A stretch of DNA of 64,000 nt from Nocardia abscessus (GCF_015477775.1 NZ_JADLQO010000002.1:744001-808000), one strand, 5' to 3'. Counted from the first letter of the stretch, positions 31,138 to 40,562 are shown. Notes: generated from the letters alone by a model not told the origin. Program-made: numbers and translations.

Positions 31138-31202
31138 CCCGCACGCCGTCGGCGGTCCTGGGGCGGGATGCCGGTACCCGCCCGAGGACGGCTGTGCGGG
31201 CT
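31136..31202 (+). terminator. Possible terminator after the DUF350 gene
   Basis: AGCCCGCAC (31136-31144) and GTGCGGGCT (31194-31202) pair perfectly, with inner pairing around GGGCGGG/CCCGCCC in between. It starts on the stop codon of the DUF350 gene. Confidence 0.5.
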
Positions 31203-31215
31203 GCGAACCGCTCCG

Positions 31216-31404
31216 TCAGTGCGTGTCTCGGTGGTCGAGACAATAGGCCGCCGCAGCCAGGTACTGGCGGCATTCCGGACCGTGACCGGCGTGCACGCTG
31301 CGGATGAAAAGGGCGCGATCCAAGTCGAGATCCGTCGAGGGCTCCGCGGCACAGTCCCGATACTGTGTCCGCCACAGGTCCTGCATATCCAGCGATGTCT
31401 GCAT
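31216..31404 (-). CDS. Small hypothetical protein (62 aa)
   Basis: No recognised domain. The peptide contains LWRTQYRDCAAEPSTDLDLD, then RALFIRSVHAGHGPECRQYL and AAAAYCLDHRDTH. It has three cysteines and several histidines but no membrane segment. GGAAGGTGG at good spacing before ATG 31404 supports translation. It stands alone between the convergent DUF350 operon and the downstream end of the debranching-enzyme gene. Confidence 0.6.
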   Translation of the reverse strand: MQTSLDMQDLWRTQYRDCAAEPSTDLDLDRALFIRSVHAGHGPECRQYLAAAAYCLDHRDTH

Positions 31405-31503
31405 CGTGCACCACCTTCCGTGCTGCGTATCAGTGCGAGAAGGCTTGCCAATATCCCTACGCCGGAGGCATACCCGCTCGCGCCCCTCGGCAACCGGTGT
31501 GCG

Positions 31504-33633
31504 TCACCGGGTCACCAATCGCCAGTCGTCGGGCAGGCGCGCCGCGGTGATCTGCGCGCCCTCGGCCTCCAGGTCGACGGTGGTCGCACCGAGCCGCAGA
31601 GCGCGCAGCGAGACCCTACCCCACCGCGCGGGCAGCTGCGGCCGGACGGTGAGCGTCCGGGTCGGCGCGTCGGGGTCGAGGCCGAAGAACGCGCGCACCA
31701 GCAACAGCGGCGCCGCGCTCGCCCACGCCTGCGGCGAGCAGGACGTCGGATACGGCACGGGAGAGGCGAAACGCGACCGGGGAAAGCCGCAGAACAACTC
31801 CGGCAGGCGCCCGTCGAACATCGCCGCCGCGTCCAGCAGGCCGGTGGCCAGCTGTGTCGCCAGCTCCACCGCACCGGGCAGGTGCCGGTAGCGCAGCAGC
31901 CCCGCCACCGCGATCGCCGTGTCGTGCGGCCAGACCGAGCCGCAGTGATAGCTCATCGGGTTGTAGGCGCCCATGTTCGAGGCCAGGGTGCGCAACCCGA
32001 ACCCGGAGTCCATCTCCGGGCTCGCCATGCGCGCCACCAGTTCGGCGGCGTGCTCGTCCGTGGCGATGCCCGACCAGAGGCAGTGCGCGACATTGCTGGT
32101 CAGCGAGTCGACCTGGCGTTTGCCGCCGTCCAGCGCCACGGCATACCAGCCGCGGTCGGGCAGCCAGAACTGCTCGGCGAATTTGACCCGCAGCTCCGCC
32201 GCGCGTTCGCGCAGCCGTCCGGCCATCCGCGGGTCGTCGAAAGCGTCCGCCAGTTCGGCCCTGGCCAGCATCGCGGCGTGCACGTAACCCTGCACCTCGC
32301 ACAGCGCGATCGGGGCCTCGGCGATATGGCCGGTGGCGTCGTTGATTCCGTCGAAGCTGTCCTTCCAGCCCTGATTGATCAGGCCGCGGTCGGTGGCGCG
32401 ACGGTACTCGACGAATCCGTCGCCGTCCCGGTCGCCGTAGTCGGTGATCCAGTGCAGCGCTGCATCGGCGGCGGGCAGCAGTTGCCGGATCGCCTCGGTG
32501 TCCGCGCCCCAGCGATGGCATTCCGCCAGCAGCATCACGAACAGCGGTGTGGCGTCGGCTGTTCCGTAGTAGATGTTGCCGCCGAACACCTGCCCGCCCG
32601 CCGGGCCGCGGCGCATCTCGTGCATGATGCGTCCCGGCTCCTCCTCGGTGAGCGGATTCACGTCCTGCCCTTGCAGTTCCGCCAGCTGCTGCAGCGTGCC
32701 CAGCGCCAGGTCGACCTCCAGCGGCAGCGCCATCCACGCGGTGAGCAGGCTGTCGCGGCCGAACAGGGTCATGAACCACGGCGCGCCCGCGGCGACGAAC
32801 GGCCGGGCGTCGCCGGATTCGTCGTGCATCTGCAGGGCGCCCAGGTCGCTTTCGGTGCGTCGCAGTACCCGGGTGAGCGCCGGATCGGACGCGGCGATGT
32901 CGGTGGCGGTGTCGCGCCACGCCTCGATCTTGCGGCCCGGCGCGCTGATCCCGTAGTGCTCACCGGGAGAGATCGCCTGGAATCGCTGATTGCCCACCGT
33001 AGGCTGGGCGATGATCTCGGTCTGCCAGGATTCGCCCACCGGCACGATCACCCGCCACACCAGCGAACCCGGCATAACCTCCGGCTCCACGGTCGCCGAG
33101 ATCGAGATCCCCCGGCTGCGGTCGGCGTGGTCGTGCAGCACCAGTTCGCCGTCGGCGACCGTCACGTCGGCCCGGGCGTGTCCGGCGCGGCCTTCCTTCA
33201 CCGCGAACAGGTCGACGAAGTCGGCGTCCACGTGCAGCTCCAGCAGCACCGCCGTTGGCTCGCGGCCCATGTTCTCCAACGTGATCAACTCGTGCATGCC
33301 GTCGGCGACGATCCGTTCGCGCACCACCAGCAGCGTGCTGTCGGCCAAGCCCGCCTGCGGGGGCCTGCGCAACACGAACCTGGCGGCGAACGCCTCCGGA
33401 CTCAGCACCGAGAGCGGCTCGGCGGGTTTGCCGTTCACCAGCAGTTCCCAGCGCGACAGCACACGCGCGTCCCGGAAGAACAAGCCGTGCGGCTTGCCCG
33501 TCTCGACATCGCCGAGCCGATTGGACAGGCAGAACGTGCCGCCTTCGACCAGGGTGACCGAGCCGCACCCCCCGAACCCGGTCGGCTCACCGGAGTTCAG
33601 GGGGGCGGGGCTCAACGGTGCGGAACCGGTCAC
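31504..33633 (-). CDS. Glycogen-debranching-type amylo-alpha-1,6-glucosidase
   Basis: 709-residue putative debranching enzyme. An N-terminal beta-rich region (GTFCLSNRLGDVETGKPHGL, then FFRDARVLSRWELLVNG) leads to an (alpha/alpha)6 glycosidase domain. That domain includes APWFMTLFGRDSLLTAWMAL, DGFVEYRRATDRGLINQGWK, DSFDGINDATG and SCSPQAWASAAPLLL. GTG 33633 overlaps the stop of the glycosyltransferase gene by four bases, so the two are co-translated. In the family it cleaves alpha-1,6 branches or related oligosaccharides; the actual glycan here is unknown. It is intracellular by the absence of a signal peptide. Confidence 0.87.
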   Translation of the reverse strand: MTGSAPLSPAPLNSGEPTGFGGCGSVTLVEGGTFCLSNRLGDVETGKPHGLFFRDARVLSRWELLVNGKPAEPLSVLSPEAFAARFVLRRPPQAGLADSTLLVVRERIVADGMHELITLENMGREPTAVLLELHVDADFVDLFAVKEGRAGHARADVTVADGELVLHDHADRSRGISISATVEPEVMPGSLVWRVIVPVGESWQTEIIAQPTVGNQRFQAISPGEHYGISAPGRKIEAWRDTATDIAASDPALTRVLRRTESDLGALQMHDESGDARPFVAAGAPWFMTLFGRDSLLTAWMALPLEVDLALGTLQQLAELQGQDVNPLTEEEPGRIMHEMRRGPAGGQVFGGNIYYGTADATPLFVMLLAECHRWGADTEAIRQLLPAADAALHWITDYGDRDGDGFVEYRRATDRGLINQGWKDSFDGINDATGHIAEAPIALCEVQGYVHAAMLARAELADAFDDPRMAGRLRERAAELRVKFAEQFWLPDRGWYAVALDGGKRQVDSLTSNVAHCLWSGIATDEHAAELVARMASPEMDSGFGLRTLASNMGAYNPMSYHCGSVWPHDTAIAVAGLLRYRHLPGAVELATQLATGLLDAAAMFDGRLPELFCGFPRSRFASPVPYPTSCSPQAWASAAPLLLVRAFFGLDPDAPTRTLTVRPQLPARWGRVSLRALRLGATTVDLEAEGAQITAARLPDDWRLVTR

Positions 33634-34874
33634 GCCAATCCGCTCGCCGCGATCCTGACCGGCGCGGCGCCGGACGTGCTGTCGACCGGCGCCGTGGCGG
33701 GCGCCGCGGTGTCCAGCGGCGCGGCGCCGAACCGCTTCTTGGAGCGCAACAGCCGGCGATACACCTGCTCGTACCCGAAGCCGAGCGTGTCGGACCCGAA
33801 CTTGGCCTGCACGTGGGAACGGCAGGCGTACGGGTCGATCGCCCTGACCTCTTCGATGGCCGCAGGCAATTCGGCGGGATCGGAACAGATACGGCCGGTC
33901 ACGCCGTCGACGATCACCTCGGACACTGCCCCGCCGCGCAGCGCGACCACCGGCGTGCCACAGACCATGGATTCGATCATCACCATGCCGAACGGTTCCT
34001 CCCAGCGGATTGGGAACAACAGGCAACGCGCATTCGCAAGCAGCTTACGCTTGGCCGCCGCGTCGGCGAGACCGAACAGGTGATCGTTGTCCGTCAACAG
34101 CGGCCGCACCTTCTCCTCGAAGTATGCCTGTTCGGGACGTTCGCTGCACTTACCGGCGAGCACCAGTGGGATGCCCGCGGCGTGCGCGGCCTCCAGCGCC
34201 AGGTGCGGCGCCTTGCACTCGTTGAACCGGCCGAGGAACAGCGCGTAGTCGTCCTTCTCGACCCGGAACGGCCAGTCGTCGACGTGCAACGCATTGTGCA
34301 CGCGTCCGGACCAATTCAGGCCCGGTGCGAGTTCACGCTGACGGTCGCTGATCGCCACGAGTGCCACCTCGTCGCCCAGATCCTGGTAGTAGCGGTAGAT
34401 GTCGTCCTCCACCGGCCCGTGCACGGTCAGCACCGTAGGCAGGCCCATGCTCTGGAAGACGGACGCGTTGAGCGGGCCCGCGAAGGTGTGGTCGTGCACC
34501 AGGTCGACACCCGATGTCGCCACGAGCTTCTCGATGGCGCGCCGCACCCGCAGTGCGTGCACGACCTCCGGGAACGGCTCTCCGAGGCGCTCGGGCAGCG
34601 CCCGGTCCCACACCGGTACGAACTTGGCCTTGGTCCCCGGCTCCCCCGCGCCCAACAGTGTGACGTCGTGGCCGCGGGCCACCAATGCGTCGACCAGATC
34701 GGCCACAACGGCCTCGACACCGCCGTACGCCTTGGGCGGGACGTCGAAGTACGGCGGCACGACCATCGCGATGCGAAACGGGCCGCTGGCATGATCTGTC
34801 GACAAGTAGTCGGACGACGGCATTTCCAGATCGGACGATGCCTGCGCGGAAATCGGCACGGAAAGCGCGCTCAT
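33630..34874 (-). CDS. GT4-type glycosyltransferase
   Basis: 414-residue GT-B glycosyltransferase. The N-terminal half has PPYFDVPPKAYGGVEAVVAD (glycine-rich acceptor loop) and VDLVHDHTFAG. The C-terminal half has LFLGRFNECKAPHLALEAAH and the donor-binding PIRWEEPFGMVMIESMVCGT followed by PVVALRGGAVSEVI. ATG 34874 is chosen for the AAGGAGG directly upstream; in-frame codons run further up to 34997 without support. It is followed by the debranching-type enzyme with a GTGA overlap, indicating joint work on one glycan. Confidence 0.88.
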   Translation of the reverse strand: MSALSVPISAQASSDLEMPSSDYLSTDHASGPFRIAMVVPPYFDVPPKAYGGVEAVVADLVDALVARGHDVTLLGAGEPGTKAKFVPVWDRALPERLGEPFPEVVHALRVRRAIEKLVATSGVDLVHDHTFAGPLNASVFQSMGLPTVLTVHGPVEDDIYRYYQDLGDEVALVAISDRQRELAPGLNWSGRVHNALHVDDWPFRVEKDDYALFLGRFNECKAPHLALEAAHAAGIPLVLAGKCSERPEQAYFEEKVRPLLTDNDHLFGLADAAAKRKLLANARCLLFPIRWEEPFGMVMIESMVCGTPVVALRGGAVSEVIVDGVTGRICSDPAELPAAIEEVRAIDPYACRSHVQAKFGSDTLGFGYEQVYRRLLRSKKRFGAAPLDTAAPATAPVDSTSGAAPVRIAASGLA

Positions 34875-35174
34875 GACCCTCCTTCCAGGGACAACCAAGT
34901 AGCACTCGCATTCACCCAGCACTCGGAGTACCGGGCGCCGAACTGAACTAAGTGGCCGCCGCGGCGGGGGTGAAGACCTAGCTGCACCGCCGTCCATGGG
35001 GCTTGGTTGGCCTGGTCAGGCTTTCGGCATGATCAGGGGGGCCGAGTGGGAGGTACCTCAGGCGGCGTCGTTCAAACCAAACAGTTCGGGAAAAATCGCG
35101 CCGCCCAGCGTTCGTTCAGCTACCGATGGGTAGTCCGGTGGCCCCGCCTTGCCGGCCCGGCCGGACGCGCCGCC
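34875..35174. other. Promoter region of the glycosyltransferase operon, no gene seen
   Basis: About 300 bases between the glycosyltransferase start and the end of the AlkZ-like gene. I see no supported ORF, repeat or RNA element, and no convincing promoter hexamers. Confidence 0.4.
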
Positions 35175-36284
35175 TCACCCCTCGATGACGACCCGTGGAT
35201 CGTGGTCCGCCGCCACGGCATTCCCGCCCGCCACGATGAACGACAGCAGAGCCTCCGCCTCCTCGCGCACCGCCGCCTCGTCGGACGCGGACAGCGGGTG
35301 CCATGGCACGATCCGCAGCGTGGCGCCGTCGAGCGACCAGCGGCCGTGCACGAAGCCGTCGACCAGGTACATCGGCACGCCCGCGGAGGCCTCCCACGCG
35401 GTGCGCTTGCGGTCTTCCTCGCTGATGATCCTGCGGCGATCCTTGTGGCCGAGCAGCGCGTTGTCGAAGGCGGGCAGAAAACGCACGGGCACGGGCAGAT
35501 CCGGCTCGGCCAGCGGCGCGTCCGGCAGATCGAACAACACGCGGCGCTGATCGTCGGTGAACACTCGCAGCCGGGTGCGCAGGTCGTCGACGACCTCGGC
35601 CAGCCGGGTGATGCCCGCCCACGCCTGCATGTCGGCCACCGTGGCCGGACCGAACGCGGCCAGGTAGCGCAGGATCAGCGTCTCGGGCTGGGCCGCCTCC
35701 GCCATGGGCGCGCCCGTCCATTCCTCGGCCAACCCGACCGTGACGTATCGGTTGCGCCACCGCCCCCACGCGCCGGTCTCCGAGCCGTGCGCCAACGGGA
35801 CCAGCAACTCGACGGTTTCGGCGAGTCGGCGCGTGTGCCGATCCGGGAAACGCCGGGCGAGCAGTTCGCCCAGTTCGCGGCGGCGCAACTGCTGTCCGGC
35901 CAGCAGTTCGCGTCCCGCCGTCGCGAGTTCGTCCAGGTCGACACCGACGATCTCGTCGCGGTAGTACGGCGCTTTCAGCGCGGCGGCGACCACCGGCTGC
36001 ACCGTCGGCCGCAACCAGCGGAAGTCGGCGGCGTCGGCCAGGTGCACAGTCCGGCGGATCATGGTGGAGCGCACCAGGCTGCGATCACGCAGCAGCGCCG
36101 CCAGGTCGTCGTGCCGGAACCCCGCCAGGCGCGCCCACAGGCCCACATAGGGCCAGTTCGGCTCCTGGCCCTGCACCGCGACCAGATGCCGGACGAGATC
36201 GAGCGGGGGCAGCTCCACTCGTTCCACCAGCTTCTGGCGGACCAGCAGCGTCCGATTCAGTTCGCGCAGCGACAGTTCCGTCAT
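35175..36284 (-). CDS. Winged-helix protein of the YcaQ/AlkZ DNA glycosylase superfamily
   Basis: 369 residues, HTH_42-type. The N-terminal segment LVRHLVAVQGQEPNWPYVGL carries a Q38-G-Q40 motif at the place of the catalytic Gln-x-Gln of AlkZ-type glycosylases. RSTMIRRTVHLADAADFRWL and the central winged-helix part (LRYLAAFGPATVADMQAWAG) follow. Members excise bulky or crosslinking base adducts in Streptomyces (AlkZ) and E. coli (YcaQ). Activity here is inferred from the motif. It starts at ATG 36284 and is monocistronic by spacing. Confidence 0.82.
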   Translation of the reverse strand: MTELSLRELNRTLLVRQKLVERVELPPLDLVRHLVAVQGQEPNWPYVGLWARLAGFRHDDLAALLRDRSLVRSTMIRRTVHLADAADFRWLRPTVQPVVAAALKAPYYRDEIVGVDLDELATAGRELLAGQQLRRRELGELLARRFPDRHTRRLAETVELLVPLAHGSETGAWGRWRNRYVTVGLAEEWTGAPMAEAAQPETLILRYLAAFGPATVADMQAWAGITRLAEVVDDLRTRLRVFTDDQRRVLFDLPDAPLAEPDLPVPVRFLPAFDNALLGHKDRRRIISEEDRKRTAWEASAGVPMYLVDGFVHGRWSLDGATLRIVPWHPLSASDEAAVREEAEALLSFIVAGGNAVAADHDPRVVIEG

Positions 36285-36362
36285 GCGTCCATCCTCGCCG
36301 AGCCCACCGACATTCCGGCGCTCGCGGCGACGCGGCCCCGCCGTGCCGACGGTCCCGGCAGG

Positions 36363-37940
36363 TCACTGCTCGGGCAGGCAGCGGTCCGGGTCGGGCAGGT
36401 CGGCGCACGGCGCGTTGCCGTGCGCGCGCAGCACCTCTTTCCCGGTCTGATCGGTCAGGAAGTGCAGAAAGCTCGCGGCCAGCGAGTCACCGGGCAATTC
36501 GCCGTTGCTGTAGGCGTACTCGACTCCCCAGAAGGGGTAGCTGCGCTGCACGGCGGCGTCACGGCTCGCACCGACGCCGTCGATCACGATGGTCGGCAGA
36601 CCGGCGTCGATGGCCTCGGAGAACTCCGAATAGCCGATGGCGCCGGGAATCTCGGCGACCGCCTTGCGCATGTCCGCGGTCACCTGGACCTCGCAGTGCG
36701 CGAGTGCGGTGATGACCGTGCCCTTCAACGCCGTGCAGCTCACGTGCGGGCGATCCGGCTGTGTTCCGTCGAGCAGCCTGCGCTCGAAGGTGTTGCGCGT
36801 ACCCGAGCCCGGTATCCGGTTGACCAGCACGACCGGCAGGTCCGGGCCGCCCACCGCACGCCAGTTGCCGATCCTGCCCCCGTACAGATCCCGGACCTGG
36901 GCGACGGTGAGCCCGCCGACGCCGACGCCGGGATGCACCATCATGGTGAACAGCGACAATGCGAGCGGACGGTGCACCAGTGCCGGATAACCGTTGCCCT
37001 TCGCGCCGTCGGTGATCGCGAGCAACCCCGGATTGCCTTTCCCCTCCTCGGCGAGCCGGTCCAATCCGCGCTCGGTCCCCTCGAAGGCGAAGGCGAAATT
37101 GGCGTCGGTGCAACGTTTCCGATACTGCTCGGCGGCTTCCCTGACGACCGGTCCGAACGCCGACGACCCGACCACGGTCAGCTTCCCCGAGGCGCACTCC
37201 AGCGGCGTCGGCGACGGCTCCAGCGCGGAAACCACCAGCTGGACGATGATCACCAGTACCAGGAACACGGTGAGCGCGGCCATCATCCCGGAAATACCCG
37301 TGTTGCTTCGGGTCTCGATGATCCGGCCGCCCTTGATGCCGCCGCGCAGCACCGGCTGCGGATACTCTCCGTCGCCCTCGGAACGTTGCAGGATGGCCAG
37401 GATCTTGTAGTGATCACCCGGTCCGAGCGGCACCTTCGGCAGATCGATCACGCCGACGTGTCCGGTGTCCTCGGGCACCGCGATGCCGGAGTTCGCGTCG
37501 AGATTGTCGGCCAAGTCGGGATCGCTGAGTTCGTTCACCGCCATGCCGATCACGCGGCGCTGCGGGAAGCGCAGGTGCAGGCCGACCCGCGCGGCATCCG
37601 GAGCTTTGTAGTCATGGGTGTCGATCGTGGTGACGCCGCTGTTCTCGATGCGCACCAGAACGACCGAGATGTCCTTCAGGTCAGGGCTCGCGCCGTCGAG
37701 CGAGGGGCGCAACTGCGGAAGCACCCCCGGGAACACCGACTCGATCTCGCCGGTGACCGGCGTGTCCATCTGTATCCGGTAGCCGAGCCGCCTGCGGCCC
37801 GCGAAGACGAATTCCCACAGGAACGCGCAGATGGGCACAGCGATACCGATGAGCGCCAGAACGATTTCGAGCGGAAAATCGCCCACCAGTTGATCCCACC
37901 CCCAGCAATCCGTGTGGACCCCATTCTCGGCGGCGATCAC
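36363..37940 (-). CDS. Membrane-anchored PstS-like substrate-binding protein
   Basis: 525 residues. Residues 25-45 are a membrane helix (IVLALIGIAVPICAFLWEFV). A beta-rich region of about 170 residues follows, with VVLVRIENSGVTTIDTHDYK and PKVPLGPGDHYKILAILQRS. A second helix lies near 222-240 (ALTVFLVLVIIVQLVVSALE). The PstS-like type 2 periplasmic domain then starts at CASGKLTVVGSSAFGPVV and includes NRIPGSGTRNTFERRLLDG. There is no signal peptide or lipobox, and no pstC, pstA or pstB nearby. The ligand-binding face would be outside the membrane. GTG 37940 is used; its start is not well supported by a ribosome site. Confidence 0.8.
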   Translation of the reverse strand: MIAAENGVHTDCWGWDQLVGDFPLEIVLALIGIAVPICAFLWEFVFAGRRRLGYRIQMDTPVTGEIESVFPGVLPQLRPSLDGASPDLKDISVVLVRIENSGVTTIDTHDYKAPDAARVGLHLRFPQRRVIGMAVNELSDPDLADNLDANSGIAVPEDTGHVGVIDLPKVPLGPGDHYKILAILQRSEGDGEYPQPVLRGGIKGGRIIETRSNTGISGMMAALTVFLVLVIIVQLVVSALEPSPTPLECASGKLTVVGSSAFGPVVREAAEQYRKRCTDANFAFAFEGTERGLDRLAEEGKGNPGLLAITDGAKGNGYPALVHRPLALSLFTMMVHPGVGVGGLTVAQVRDLYGGRIGNWRAVGGPDLPVVLVNRIPGSGTRNTFERRLLDGTQPDRPHVSCTALKGTVITALAHCEVQVTADMRKAVAEIPGAIGYSEFSEAIDAGLPTIVIDGVGASRDAAVQRSYPFWGVEYAYSNGELPGDSLAASFLHFLTDQTGKEVLRAHGNAPCADLPDPDRCLPEQ

Positions 37941-37989
37941 ACTCCGACACAGGGGAAGCCGAACTATTCGGCAACAGTTAACCCTTAGG

Positions 37990-39027
37990 TCATGCTCCTG
38001 CGCGAGTCCAGGCCAGCAGATCCGCCAGCGGCCAGGTGTTGATCACCCGTTCTGCCGCAACACCGTTCGCGAGGGCGCGCTCACACCCGTATCCCTGCCA
38101 GTCGAGCTGTCCCGGCGCGTGCGCGTCGGTATCGATCGAGAAGTGACACCCCATCTCGGCGGCCAGGCGCAGCAATCGCGAAGGGGGATCGAGTCTTTCG
38201 GGCCTGCTGTTGATCTCCACGGCGGTGCCGTAGACGCGGCACGCCTCGAACACCACCTCGGCGTCGAACGTCGACTCCGGCCTGGTGCCGCGTCCGCCCG
38301 CGACCAGGCGGCCGGTGCAGTGACCGAGCACGTCGACGTTGGGATCGGCGACCGCGTGCACCATGCGCTTGGTCATGGTCGCGCTGTCGTCGCGCAGATG
38401 CGAATGCACGCTGGCCACGACGATGTCCAGCCGGGCGAGCAGATCCGCCCGCTGGTCGAGGGAGCCGTCGTCGAGGATGTCCACCTCGATACCGGTGAGC
38501 ACCCGGAACGGCGCCATCCGGTCGTTGAGTTCGGCCACCACGTCCAGCTGCTTGCGCAACCGGTCGGCGGACAGGCCGTTGGCCACGGTCAGGCGCGGCG
38601 AATGGTCGGTGAGGGCACAGTATTCGTGCCCCAGCGCGGCCGCGACCCGCATCATCTCCTCGATCGGGCTGCCGCCGTCGGACCAGTTCGAGTGGGTGTG
38701 CAGATCACCGCGCAGTCGTTCCCGCAACGGCTTGCCCGGCGCCCCGATGGGCTGCGCGGCAGCGCGCAACTCGGTCAGGTACCGCGGCACCTCGCCCGCG
38801 GAGGACTGCTCGATGATCGCCGCGGTCTTGGGCCCGATACCCGCGAGTTCGGTCCAGGTGCCCGCTTTCCGCCGCGCCTCGCGCTCCTCGGCGGACAGAC
38901 CCGCGACGACGTCGGCCGCGCGCCGGTACGCCTTGACCCGGTGGGTTTCCGCTCGGGAGCGCTCCAACCAGAAGCCGATCTCGCGCAGCGCCGCCTCCGG
39001 ACCGAGCTCCGTGGCGCGGTCCGGCAT
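37990..39027 (-). CDS. PHP-domain phosphoesterase with PolX-like helix-hairpin-helix region
   Basis: 345 residues. The N-terminal third has a PolX-like helical repeat and a helix-hairpin-helix (LAGIGPKTAAIIEQ). The C-terminal two-thirds form a PHP metal-dependent phosphoesterase with LRGDLHTHSNWSDGGS, YCALTDHSPRLTVA, VASVHSHLRDD and FSIDTDAHAPGQL. The nucleotidyltransferase domain of DNA polymerase X is absent. I choose ATG 39027 because AGGAG lies nine bases upstream; GTG 39051 in the same frame has none. It probably acts in DNA end processing or as a nucleotide phosphatase, which is inferred. Confidence 0.83.
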   Translation of the reverse strand: MPDRATELGPEAALREIGFWLERSRAETHRVKAYRRAADVVAGLSAEEREARRKAGTWTELAGIGPKTAAIIEQSSAGEVPRYLTELRAAAQPIGAPGKPLRERLRGDLHTHSNWSDGGSPIEEMMRVAAALGHEYCALTDHSPRLTVANGLSADRLRKQLDVVAELNDRMAPFRVLTGIEVDILDDGSLDQRADLLARLDIVVASVHSHLRDDSATMTKRMVHAVADPNVDVLGHCTGRLVAGGRGTRPESTFDAEVVFEACRVYGTAVEINSRPERLDPPSRLLRLAAEMGCHFSIDTDAHAPGQLDWQGYGCERALANGVAAERVINTWPLADLLAWTRAGA

Positions 39028-39055
39028 CCCGGTCGGCTCCTGGTCGGGCACCGCG

Positions 39056-39637
39056 CTATCGCACCCGGCTGTATTTCACGAAGGCCACGCCGTCTTCGAA
39101 CACCGTGCTGGTGATCACCCGGAACTTGGCGGGTTCCGGCAGCCGCGACCCGGTACCGAACAGCGCGCGGCCGCTGCCGAGCACGAGCGGGTAGAGCTTG
39201 AGGAAGATCTGGTCGATTTCCGGCAGCAGCACCTGCGCCAGCTCACCGCCGCCGCACAGCCAGATGCCCAGCCCGTTCTCCCGCTTGAGTTCCTTGACCT
39301 TCTCGATCGGGTTCTCGGCGATCAGCTCCACGGCCGGATCGGGGCTTTCGGGCAGCGTGGTCGAGACCACGAACTGCCGCAGGTGCGCGTAGGGGCTGGA
39401 GGTGCCGGTGCGGACGCCGAAGTCGTGGGTCTTGCGTCCCATCAGCACCGTGTCGAAGTAGCGATTGCGTTCCTCCACGCCGAGCGCCTCGCGCACCTTG
39501 GCGGGCAGCGTCTCGGGGTACTGCGCATTGATCGACGGACCGTGATCGCCGCCGACGGGGAAGAAATCGACCGAGCCCTCTTCGGTGGCGATGAATCCAT
39601 CGATGGTCGACGCGACGTAATAGGTGAGCTTGCGCAT
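39056..39637 (-). CDS. Dihydrofolate reductase-like (RibD C-terminal) protein
   Basis: 193 residues of the RibD C-terminal/DHFR-like fold. MRKLTYYVASTIDGFIA opens the domain, FDTVLMGRKTHDFG is the NADP-contact region, and IWLCGGGELAQVLLPEIDQI the glycine-rich motif. ATG 39637 has AGGAAGGA upstream. Such stand-alone proteins are usually of unknown substrate; it need not be a true DHFR. Its stop is 28 bases before the PHP-protein start. Confidence 0.8.
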   Translation of the reverse strand: MRKLTYYVASTIDGFIATEEGSVDFFPVGGDHGPSINAQYPETLPAKVREALGVEERNRYFDTVLMGRKTHDFGVRTGTSSPYAHLRQFVVSTTLPESPDPAVELIAENPIEKVKELKRENGLGIWLCGGGELAQVLLPEIDQIFLKLYPLVLGSGRALFGTGSRLPEPAKFRVITSTVFEDGVAFVKYSRVR

Positions 39638-39700
39638 GCTTCCTTCCTCACGGTCGGGTGACATTCCGAACCGCCCTGAGGAAACGGTAGCTCGCGCGCG

Positions 39701-40561
39701 CTAGCGACGGCGAGGCTTCGGCTGGCAGCGCGGGCAGGAGTAGGACGAGCGGTTCATGAACCGCTCCCGGATGATCGGCGCACCACACCGGCGACACGGC
39801 TCGTGCTCCCGACCGTATACGGCGAGGGCCCGTTCGAAGTAGCCCGACTGGCCGTTGACGTTCACATATAGCGCGTCGAAGGATGTGCCGCCCGCGGCGA
39901 GCGCTTCGCCCATCACGGCGCTCACCTCGGCGAGCAACCCGCGCACGGCAGGTCTGGACAGTCCGGACGCGAGGCGGCCACCGTGGATCCGGGCGCGCCA
40001 CAGAGCCTCGTCGGCATAGATGTTGCCGATCCCCGACACCACGGCCTGGTCGAGCAGGACGCGCTTGATCTCGCTCTGCTTGCCCCGGATGACCGAGACC
40101 ACGGATTCGACGTCGAAACGCGGATCCAGCGGGTCCCTGGCGATGTGCGCGACCGGCTCCGGCACCAGGGTGCCGTCCACCTCGACCAGCGGCGCCAGCG
40201 CCCAGCCGCCGAAGGTGCGCTGGTCGACGAACCGCAGCTGAGTGCCGTCGCCGAAGGTGGCGCGGATGTGCGCGTGCTTCTCCACCGGCGCGTCGGCGGG
40301 CTGGACCAGCATCTGACCGCTCATGCCCAGATGCACCACCAGGGCCGCTTCCGGGTCGTCGAAGGTCAGCCAGAGGAATTTGCCACGCCGCTGGGCCGAC
40401 TCGACCGTCAGACCGGTCAACCGCGCGGCGAGATCGGCGGCGCCTTCGAGATGGCGGCGCACCGAGCGGGGATGGGTGATCGCCACCGATTCGACGACAC
40501 GGCCCACCACGTGCTCGGCGAGCCCGCGCCGCACGACCTCGACCTCGGGTAGTTCGGGCAC
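39701..40561 (-). CDS. mutM: Formamidopyrimidine-DNA glycosylase
   Basis: 286-residue base-excision enzyme removing 8-oxoguanine and ring-opened purines. The catalytic N-terminus [14 protein letters not shown] (Pro2 as nucleophile, Glu3) is intact. The helix-two-turn-helix region is [19 protein letters not shown]. The C-terminal zinc finger is [13 protein letters not shown] followed by [16 protein letters not shown] 40561 is one base after the rnc stop, the usual rnc-mutM order. Confidence 0.95.
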   Translation of the reverse strand: MPELPEVEVVRRGLAEHVVGRVVESVAITHPRSVRRHLEGAADLAARLTGLTVESAQRRGKFLWLTFDDPEAALVVHLGMSGQMLVQPADAPVEKHAHIRATFGDGTQLRFVDQRTFGGWALAPLVEVDGTLVPEPVAHIARDPLDPRFDVESVVSVIRGKQSEIKRVLLDQAVVSGIGNIYADEALWRARIHGGRLASGLSRPAVRGLLAEVSAVMGEALAAGGTSFDALYVNVNGQSGYFERALAVYGREHEPCRRCGAPIIRERFMNRSSYSCPRCQPKPRRR

Positions 40562-40562
40562 G

